Shown here: piece by piece, positions 1 to 5,079 of the stretch
Position numbering within the stretch: position 1 is the stretch's first letter
How the letters are laid out: every line of letters begins with the position of its first letter
Assembly (NCBI GenBank): GCA_937988705.1
Contig: CALKIA010000483.1
Location: 1 to 7,312, forward strand
DNA: 7,312 nucleotides
From: an uncultured Chloroflexota bacterium
GTDB taxonomy: Bacteria; Chloroflexota; Anaerolineae; Aggregatilineales; Phototrophicaceae
Direction: 5' to 3'
Made by a program: the position numbers and the translations under genes
The notes under the pieces: generated by a model
What the model was told of the DNA's origin: nothing
Seen by the model: only the letters and a program-made list of their open reading frames with translations
Database searches by the model: none

Positions 1-404
1 CCCTTCTTCGCGCCCAGCAGCGCCGCGCCGATCGGGCTAAGGTTGGAAATTTTACCTTCAGCGGGGTTGGCTTCTGCCGCGCCGACAATGCTGTATGTCT
101 CTTCGTCGTCGTAACCCTCTTCGATGATGGTCACCTGCGAACCAAGCGTCACGATATCCGTCTTGCCATCGCGCCGAATAATAGTCGCCGTCCGCAAGAT
201 ATGTTCCAAATACTTGATGCGCCCTTCGATGAACGCTTGCTGTTCTTTCGCGTCATGGTAGTTGGCATTCTCTTTGAGATCGCCTTCGGCGACCGCCTCG
301 GAGAGTTTCTTTGCCAGTTCGGGGCGGCGTACAGCGATTAAAGTATCCAGTTCACGTTTTAGGTCCGCGTACCCTTCCGGGGTGAGCGCATTCTCACTCG
401 TCAT
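1..404 (-). CDS. greA: Transcription elongation factor GreA (3' end beyond the window)
   Basis: GreA binds the RNA polymerase secondary channel and stimulates cleavage of backtracked transcripts, rescuing stalled elongation complexes in the cytoplasm. The frame gives 134 complete codons from ATG 404-402 and is still open at the left edge; the family is usually near 157 residues, so roughly the last 20 or so are missing. The N-terminal coiled coil (about residues 8-75) carries the signature GDLKENANYH, with the two acidic tip residues D42 and E45 that correspond to E. coli D41 and E44 and hold the catalytic Mg2+. The start of the FKBP-like C-terminal domain follows (VTLGSQVTI, YSIVG, ISNLSPIGAALLGAKK). 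The start overlaps the stop of the upstream hydrolase gene as ATGA. An AAGG at 413-416 lies eight bases ahead, so translation is probably coupled. The product is clear from the motif and the collinear C-terminal pattern. Confidence 0.96.
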   Translation of the reverse strand, partial: MTSENALTPEGYADLKRELDTLIAVRRPELAKKLSEAVAEGDLKENANYHDAKEQQAFIEGRIKYLEHILRTATIIRRDGKTDIVTLGSQVTIIEEGYDDEETYSIVGAAEANPAEGKISNLSPIGAALLGAKK

Positions 405-1258
405 GTTGTTTGCCTTACTATCTCCCTATTCGAGCCATCCAGTAACTCTCGACGTTGCGCCGCCAGCGTCATCACATTTTGCCGGTGCAGTTCAACCGCT
501 GAACCGTGCAGCAGAATGCGGCTTTTGCCACAGCGTTCAATATCGATGCTTTCCAGCGGTAAGCCTTTTTCCAGCGCCAGATCGACCGCTTTTTTCAGCG
601 CATCCAGATACGCAATGTCGCTTTTCAGCTTATCTTCAATCTCGCCGCGCAGAATGATGTCGCCATGCCCCTGTATCACATTCTCGTAATTGCCGCCGCG
701 CAGACTTTGCAGCGAGGCGTACAGTTCAGCAAAACTGCCATCCACAAAATGCGGCAGCGCCATCACCGTGTCTGCCGCCAGCAGAACACGATCTTCTTTG
801 ACCAGGCACACCACTGAATCCGGGCTGTGACCGGGCGTTGACCACAGGTGAAAACTCTTGCTCCCCAGTGTGAACTGGTAGCTTTCCCTGAAGGTCGTCT
901 CCGGCAGCACCAGTTCCACATCACGCAGTTCAGGCAAATGCTGCTTCGCCTGCTCCAGACTTTCCCGCCCGCGGCGTTCCAGTAGGTCGCGGCATTTGGC
1001 ATGGGCGATCACCTGAGCGCCCGGAAAGAAGCAGGTTCCCGCCGAATGATCGGCGTGAAAATGGCTGTTGATCACGACTTTGACGGTCATCCCCAGCCGA
1101 CGTTCGACATAGCGTTGAATCTGGCGCGTTTCGTCGGGGTACAGGAGCGTGTCGAATAAAACCGCCCCTTCGCTGGTGGTGATCAGCGTCGCGTTGACTT
1201 GTGCGTACTGGTCACTGATAAATACGTAGATATCGTCTGCGACGCGCTCACGCTGCAT
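401..1258 (-). CDS. MBL-fold metallo-hydrolase
   Basis: A 285-residue cytoplasmic metallo-beta-lactamase-fold protein with no signal peptide. The metal site is complete: HFHADH gives H66, H68, D70 and H71, TPGHS gives H144, AADT gives D163 and QGHGD gives H198, enough for a two-metal centre as in glyoxalase II-like and related hydrolases. The N-terminal part (ATLITTSEGAVLFDTLLYPDE) is the usual strand pair before the metal motif. Beyond about residue 200 is a charged, probably helical tail not needed for the fold. The substrate cannot be read from sequence; thiolester, phosphodiester and lactone hydrolases share these motifs. ATG 1258-1256 is preceded by AGGA (1266-1269) seven bases away and by a good promoter. 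The gene is first in an operon with greA, overlapping it by four bases; why these two are coupled is not evident. Confidence 0.92.
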   Translation of the reverse strand: MQRERVADDIYVFISDQYAQVNATLITTSEGAVLFDTLLYPDETRQIQRYVERRLGMTVKVVINSHFHADHSAGTCFFPGAQVIAHAKCRDLLERRGRESLEQAKQHLPELRDVELVLPETTFRESYQFTLGSKSFHLWSTPGHSPDSVVCLVKEDRVLLAADTVMALPHFVDGSFAELYASLQSLRGGNYENVIQGHGDIILRGEIEDKLKSDIAYLDALKKAVDLALEKGLPLESIDIERCGKSRILLHGSAVELHRQNVMTLAAQRRELLDGSNREIVRQTT

Positions 1259-1265
1259 TATTCAG

Positions 1266-1269
1266 TCCT
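1266..1269 (-). promoter_or_regulatory. Ribosome binding site of the MBL hydrolase gene
   Basis: AGGA on the minus strand, seven bases before ATG 1258-1256. It supports this start. Confidence 0.55.
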
Positions 1270-1296
1270 AGACAAGAACAAGGCGGAACGTAAGAC

Positions 1297-1325
1297 AGTA
1301 TAGTCACTGGAAAATCGAAAATCAA
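1297..1325 (-). promoter_or_regulatory. Sigma-70-type promoter for the MBL hydrolase-greA operon
   Basis: On the minus strand TTGATT (1325-1320, four of six to TTGACA) and TATACT (1302-1297, five of six to TATAAT) are separated by exactly 17 bases. Transcription would begin near 1290, giving a leader of about 30 bases before the hydrolase ATG. This is the best promoter match I found in the window. It lies back to back with the putative promoter of the plus-strand gene. Confidence 0.65.
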
Positions 1326-1363
1326 GTCGAGAAGGCCAACGAGTCTGAGGCGAAAATCTGAAG

Positions 1364-1385
1364 TATAATGTACAATGAAATGTAC
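1364..1385 (+). promoter_or_regulatory. Putative -10 box and small dyad upstream of the binding-protein gene
   Basis: A perfect TATAAT lies at 1364-1369, but no convincing -35 hexamer and no extended TGn sits at the right distance, so the promoter may need an activator. Overlapping the box and the expected transcription start (near 1376) is an imperfect dyad, GTACA (1370-1374), six bases, TGTAC (1381-1385). It can also be read as a direct repeat AATGTAC at 1367-1373 and 1379-1385. The position suits an operator, but the motif is short and could be chance. Confidence 0.4.
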
Positions 1386-1415
1386 TTGACAGATGTTCAA
1401 CAGAGAGACAAGGCT

Positions 1416-3548
1416 ATGCGAAATCTTCGAACGAAGTTGATCTGCCTCCTTCTGCTCGTGATCCTGTTACCTCTCTCCGGGCTAACTGCCCAAGACATCC
1501 CAACGCTCAATATCGCCGTACTCGATGATCCGAATGGCCCGCTCATGAATGGCGCGCAGTTGGCTGTTCGCCAGATTAACGCCGAAGGCGGCGTGGCGAT
1601 CGACGCCATAACCAGCGTGCAATTGAACCTGCTGCCCGTCCTCAGTACCGTCCGCGCTAATCCCGCTGGCTTGGTCGAGGCCCTGCGCGCGCAGGATGTG
1701 ATCGCCGTGTTAGGGCCGATCACCAGTGATGAAGCGATCAACCTCATCCCACAGCTCGTCGCGCTCGGCGTGCCGATCATCACCCCGGCGACCAGCGATA
1801 CGCTGCTCACTAGTGACGCGAGCGGACTCGTATTTCGCAGTCGGGCAGCTGACATCATCCAGGGTCAGGCTCTCGCCGCGTTCCTCGTTCAGGAATTAGG
1901 GTTGCGCTCGATCGCCACCGCGCAAATGGATATCGCCAGCACGGCGCAGCTCCTCGGCTTCGCCACCTCCGTCGCGACACTCGGCGTCGCGCCGTCGCCT
2001 GCGGTCTTTATTACCGATGCCAACGAACTGCCCACCCGTGCTGCCCAACTCATCACGGCGAACCCGGACGCCATCCTCGCCTACGGTGATGTTCCATCTG
2101 TGGCGACCCTGTACACAGCGCTGAAGGACGGCGGCTGGAACGGCCTGTTCGTCTACCCAAATGCGGCCCGTCTGACGCGCTTGCTGCCCGATGGTGCGCG
2201 CGAAGGCCTCATTGGGACAGCGACGTGGGCGTATACCTTCACTGACGCCTTGAGCGTCAATTTCCTCAATCTGCATGTCCGTACCTACGGCGAAATCCCC
2301 TCCGAGATCACCGCAGCCGGGTTCGACTCTATCCGCTTGCTTGCGGAAGCCCTGGCGCTCCCCAACGACTTACGCACCAATCTGCTCACTTTGCCCGAAG
2401 TGCGTGGGCTGCAAGGCGTTCTCGCTCCTGCTGCGCTGGCCAATGGCGAAACGAACGAATACCTCGCCATCACACGGCTGACCGAATTCGGCGCACCGGA
2501 AGTGATTGCCCAGTATCGCGGCGGGCAGCTACTGGAACCGGGACAGGAGCCGGTCGTCATTGAGCCGACCGCGACCCCGCTGCCCGAAGGCACGTTCATC
2601 ACGATCACCAGCACCCTGCAAAATGTGCGGTCTGGCCCCAGTATGGACTACCCGATTCTCGGCCAGTTGAATCAGGGGGATCAGGCAGAAGTGGTCGGTC
2701 GCAGCATCGACAATCAATGGGTCGTGATCGAATTCATCGGCGATCCCGGTTGGCTGGTGGTCGATCTGTTACAAGTGACCGGCAACCTCAATGATGTGCC
2801 GGTCGTCGCCCCGCCCACCCCGGTCATCCCGCCGACACCGGTAGTCCAGCCCACCGCTACGCCCGCTGGCACCGCCGACGTGATCATCCAGTCCGCGGTA
2901 ATCACGCCTGCAACCATCATTTCCGGGCAGACGTTCACGATTTCCGTCACCGTCACCAACATCGGCGCCGCGCCGACGGGCACATTTGCGGTCGGCGGAA
3001 CATTCGCGCCCAGCAATCTGTTCTTGAGCGGGCAAGTGCCTGCCCTCGCGCCCGGTCAATCGCTTGTTGTCAACCTGACGGGCATCTTCATCGCCAACGG
3101 CCGCTTCACCTCGTCGCTAATCGTTGACACCAATAATCAGGTCAATGAAGGGCCAGTCGGTGAACAGAACAATATCTATAACCTCACCTACAGCATTGAC
3201 CGCGCCGTGCTGCGGCAGGCCTCACAGACCTTAAATCTCGGCGACACGCTGGACTTCGAAGGCAACGGCGTGCAGGGTGATGTCAACTGGAATGCGGATG
3301 GCGGTTTGGCGCTGGATGGCTTATTCGGCGCGAAGCTGGGCATTCTGAGCGGCATTGACCTCAACGCCATCACCTATGACACCATCAATCCGGCCAGCGT
3401 CACCCGCGACAGCATCCCGCGTACCGAATTTTTCCCCGGCACACTGATCGGCGTCATCACTGCCGATGGCAATCGTGCTGTGCTGCGCGTGGACGCGGTC
3501 AGCGACACCCAGCTCACCGCGACATTCAAGGTGTACAGCGGCGGGTAA
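1416..3548 (+). CDS. Secreted solute-binding-domain protein with SH3 and CARDB domains
   Basis: A 710-residue exported protein. Residues 1-25 form a Sec signal peptide (basic MRNLRTK, a Leu-rich core, likely cleavage LTA/QD); there is no lipobox. Residues about 30-370 match the type 1 periplasmic-binding fold of LivJ-type branched-chain amino-acid receptors: TLNIAVLDD, NGAQLAVRQINAEGG, VLGPITSDEA, GVPIITPATSD and AAGFDSIRLLAEAL. Residues about 392-456 are a bacterial SH3 domain (LQNVRSGPSMDYPILGQL, PGWLVVDLL). A Pro/Thr linker runs to about 484. A CARDB-like Ig-type beta domain covers about 487-594 (ISGQTFTISVTVTNIGAAPT). The last 115 or so residues I cannot assign. The frame opens at ATG 1368, but that codon lies inside the -10 box and would put 16 polar residues before the signal peptide. 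ATG 1416 is preferred, with purine-rich GAGAGA (1403-1408) and AAGG (1410-1413) before it. No permease or ATPase gene is adjacent. The ligand is unknown. Confidence 0.88.
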   Translation: MRNLRTKLICLLLLVILLPLSGLTAQDIPTLNIAVLDDPNGPLMNGAQLAVRQINAEGGVAIDAITSVQLNLLPVLSTVRANPAGLVEALRAQDVIAVLGPITSDEAINLIPQLVALGVPIITPATSDTLLTSDASGLVFRSRAADIIQGQALAAFLVQELGLRSIATAQMDIASTAQLLGFATSVATLGVAPSPAVFITDANELPTRAAQLITANPDAILAYGDVPSVATLYTALKDGGWNGLFVYPNAARLTRLLPDGAREGLIGTATWAYTFTDALSVNFLNLHVRTYGEIPSEITAAGFDSIRLLAEALALPNDLRTNLLTLPEVRGLQGVLAPAALANGETNEYLAITRLTEFGAPEVIAQYRGGQLLEPGQEPVVIEPTATPLPEGTFITITSTLQNVRSGPSMDYPILGQLNQGDQAEVVGRSIDNQWVVIEFIGDPGWLVVDLLQVTGNLNDVPVVAPPTPVIPPTPVVQPTATPAGTADVIIQSAVITPATIISGQTFTISVTVTNIGAAPTGTFAVGGTFAPSNLFLSGQVPALAPGQSLVVNLTGIFIANGRFTSSLIVDTNNQVNEGPVGEQNNIYNLTYSIDRAVLRQASQTLNLGDTLDFEGNGVQGDVNWNADGGLALDGLFGAKLGILSGIDLNAITYDTINPASVTRDSIPRTEFFPGTLIGVITADGNRAVLRVDAVSDTQLTATFKVYSGG

Positions 3549-3595
3549 AAAAGCACAAAGAAAAGCCCCCTCTTCCATCGATCCGCGGTGAGGGG
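3549..3595 (-). terminator. Possible intrinsic terminator for the minus-strand envelope operon
   Basis: Read on the minus strand, CCCCTC (3595-3590) can pair with GAGGGG (3572-3567) across a 17-base loop. It is followed directly by a U-rich run, GCTTTTCTTTGTGCTTTTTT, ending just after the stop of the convergent gene. The stem is only six G/C-rich pairs and the loop is large. It lies about 290 bases beyond the M23 gene stop, so it could be a final rather than a primary stop. On the plus strand there is no U-tract after the hairpin. Confidence 0.4.
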
Positions 3596-3618
3596 AGAAA
3601 TACGCGCTTTTGCAGTCG

Positions 3619-3642
3619 CCCCTCCCTGAATTCGGGGAGGGG
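3619..3642. repeat. GC-rich inverted repeat (hairpin)
   Basis: CCCCTCCC (3619-3626) is perfectly complementary to GGGAGGGG (3635-3642) around the eight-base loop TGAATTCG. Neither strand has a U-tract directly after it, so it is not a classic intrinsic terminator. A similar but looser C-run/G-run pair lies 25 bases to the left (3567-3595), so both may be copies of one interspersed repeat type. Confidence 0.6.
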
Positions 3643-3702
3643 TGGGGTCGACCCTAACTTGGGGCACATGGGACAAGGCCTGCCGGTAAGTGCGTAGAAT
3701 TG

Positions 3703-3793
3703 TGTGGACGTTATTTGGGGGTGGCGGACGCGATCAATCGCGTCCCTACGAAAGAAGGCTTTTCTCGTAGGGACGCGGCCTGCCTCGTCCACA
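3703..3793. repeat. BIME-like element: two inverted 26-base palindromic units
   Basis: Unit 1 (3726-3751, minus orientation) and unit 2 (3765-3790, plus orientation) both read TCGTAGGGACGCG, six variable bases, then CGCGTCC (unit 2 has CTCGTCC). Each unit folds on itself through GGACGCG and CGCGTCC. The two units also pair with each other through a perfect 13-base stem, CGCGTCCCTACGA with TCGTAGGGACGCG, around a 13-base spacer. An outer 8-base inverted repeat, TGTGGACG (3703-3710) and CGTCCACA (3786-3793), encloses the element. The arrangement resembles REP/BIME elements. Whether it is a dispersed family cannot be told from one window. Confidence 0.65.
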
Positions 3794-3885
3794 AACCTCC
3801 AAAATCGATCTGAGGAACCCGCTTCACACTATTGTACTCAGCTGCCGGCAGCCTTGTCCTTTTCGCTCAAATCGCGGGCAGCGAC

Positions 3886-5043
3886 TTAATTCAACTGCAC
3901 GTTAATAAACGTGGTGCGGTTCGGGTAGAGGTAGATCAACTGCTGAAAGCGCACGCGCCCGTTTTCGCCCACCGTCACCATGTAGTAATCGGCCGGGATA
4001 TCGCCTAAAGTGAAGTTCTCGCCGAACACATCGTCGGAGTTGACCGTGGTATCCGCATACGTCCACGCATAACGCGTCAACCGTTCCGACTCCACTTTGA
4101 GCGTGACATCATACAGCACGTTGCCCGCCGCATCGGTGACCCGTCCGGCCAGCGTGCCATAGCGCCCATACGGCCGAATCCACAATTCCGGGTTGCGCGT
4201 CGCGCAGAAGCACTGCGGGTCGCCCACGCGCACTTCAAAATGCACGTGCGGCCCCATGGCGACGCCGGTCGCGCCAATCGTGCCCAGCTCCTGGCCATTC
4301 GTCACGGGCTGCCCCGTCTGCACCGCAATCCGATCCATGTGCCCGTACAGCGTGTACAGTGGGCGGCCATCTGGCGCGGTGACGTTGTGCTGGATGATAA
4401 CCAGATTGCCGTAATAGTTGCTGATCGGGCCGAACAGATTGGTCAGATCATCACCCGCATAGTAGACCACGCCATCGGCGACCGCGTACAGCAGCGTGCC
4501 GCGCGGATTCACGAATTCGACGCCATGATGCACCTGTAAACGTCCGCCATTGGTCGCGCCATAGGGATAATTGCGATCCACCCAGTTGGTCGCCGTATCG
4601 CTGACCGGACGCCGAAAAACAAAGTGATCGGCCACCTGCACCGACGGATCGGGCGGCGGTGGCGTGAGCGTCGGGCGTGGTGTGCCGCTCAACTCGTCCT
4701 CGGAAACGGTCGCCGACGCAATGATCAATTCGAGCGGTGTGGGGGTCAGGGTCAGCGTGGGCGGGCGCGTATTCGTCGGGAAGAGTGTGGGCGTGTAGGT
4801 CGCGGACGCTGTCTCGGTCGGCGTGGGGGTCTCCGTGGGCGTCGGCGTCTCTGTCGGCGTAACCGGGATAGTCGGCGTGCGACTCGGCAGCAGATCGCCA
4901 GCCGTCGGTACGGGCGTGCTGTTCTGCGCCAGCGCCTGATAGGTAGGATCAATGGTCGCCACGAACGGCGTCACCACATCAACCGGTTGACAGGCGTTCA
5001 GGACGAACACGAACAGTACAAGTATGGTTAGCTTGCGTACCAA
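3886..5043 (-). CDS. M23-family peptidase lipoprotein on a Thr/Pro tether
   Basis: A 385-residue exported lipoprotein. Residues 1-18 are a lipoprotein signal with lipobox LNAC, so Cys18 would be lipidated. Residues about 43-103 are a Thr/Pro tether (repeated TPTETP), with a second Pro-rich patch near 121-135. The LytM/M23 domain spans about 165-292. Its second metal motif is intact (GPHVHFE, H266 and H268), as is the conserved His of LYGHMD (H235). The first motif reads HHGVE, with H172 but Glu176 where the family has Asp. The C-terminal 90 residues (GRVTDAAGNVLYDVTLKV) look like a carboxypeptidase-regulatory-type beta domain. M23 enzymes cut peptidoglycan cross-bridges; activity here depends on the Glu ligand being tolerated. 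The start is TTG 5043-5041, chosen because GGTGAGG lies five bases ahead, the lipoprotein signal follows at once, and no in-frame ATG or GTG lies between it and the upstream gene. It sits 36 bases after the upstream membrane-protein gene, so an operon is likely. Confidence 0.9.
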   Translation of the reverse strand: MVRKLTILVLFVFVLNACQPVDVVTPFVATIDPTYQALAQNSTPVPTAGDLLPSRTPTIPVTPTETPTPTETPTPTETASATYTPTLFPTNTRPPTLTLTPTPLELIIASATVSEDELSGTPRPTLTPPPPDPSVQVADHFVFRRPVSDTATNWVDRNYPYGATNGGRLQVHHGVEFVNPRGTLLYAVADGVVYYAGDDLTNLFGPISNYYGNLVIIQHNVTAPDGRPLYTLYGHMDRIAVQTGQPVTNGQELGTIGATGVAMGPHVHFEVRVGDPQCFCATRNPELWIRPYGRYGTLAGRVTDAAGNVLYDVTLKVESERLTRYAWTYADTTVNSDDVFGENFTLGDIPADYYMVTVGENGRVRFQQLIYLYPNRTTFINVQLN

Positions 5044-5048
5044 ATGAT

Positions 5049-5055
5049 CCTCACC
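5049..5055 (-). promoter_or_regulatory. Ribosome binding site deciding the TTG start of the M23 gene
   Basis: GGTGAGG on the minus strand lies five bases before TTG 5043-5041 and inside the short gap after the upstream gene. It is the strongest Shine-Dalgarno match near this start and the main argument for a non-ATG start. Confidence 0.7.
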
Positions 5056-5079
5056 AGAATTAACTGTGCAGAAAACGGG

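Larger units (their letters stand above)
3549..3885. other. Convergent intergenic region with hairpins, no gene seen
   Basis: This 337-base stretch separates the stop codons of two convergent genes. The short open frames crossing it show no recognisable protein and no convincing start signal. It holds GC-rich hairpins (3567-3595 and 3619-3642), a 10-base palindrome GGGTCGACCC (3645-3654), a BIME-like pair of inverted palindromes (3703-3793) and a 12-base perfect palindrome GCTGCCGGCAGC (3841-3852). Structured DNA of this kind between convergent genes fits transcript-end or interspersed repeat functions. Confidence 0.7.

Noticed and set aside
262..657. Plus-strand open frame of 131 codons across the greA/hydrolase junction
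   Set aside because: It is antisense to two clearly recognised genes and encodes nothing recognisable.
1386..1391. Perfect TTGACA as a -35 box for the plus-strand gene
   Set aside because: No -10-like hexamer lies 16-18 bases downstream (CAAGGC at 17), and the start would fall inside the coding region.
1397..1858. Minus-strand open frame of 153 codons inside the binding-protein gene
   Set aside because: It is antisense to a region with signal peptide and binding-protein motifs. It looks like a GC-rich codon-bias shadow.
3374..3676. Minus-strand open frame of 100 codons crossing the end of the binding-protein gene
   Set aside because: It overlaps the terminator-like hairpins and the sense-coding C-terminus, and shows no domain or convincing start.
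3703..3793. Inverted repeats considered as a CRISPR remnant
   Set aside because: The two units are in opposite orientation, are themselves palindromic and have a 13-base spacer. This fits REP/BIME structure, not direct repeats with unique spacers.
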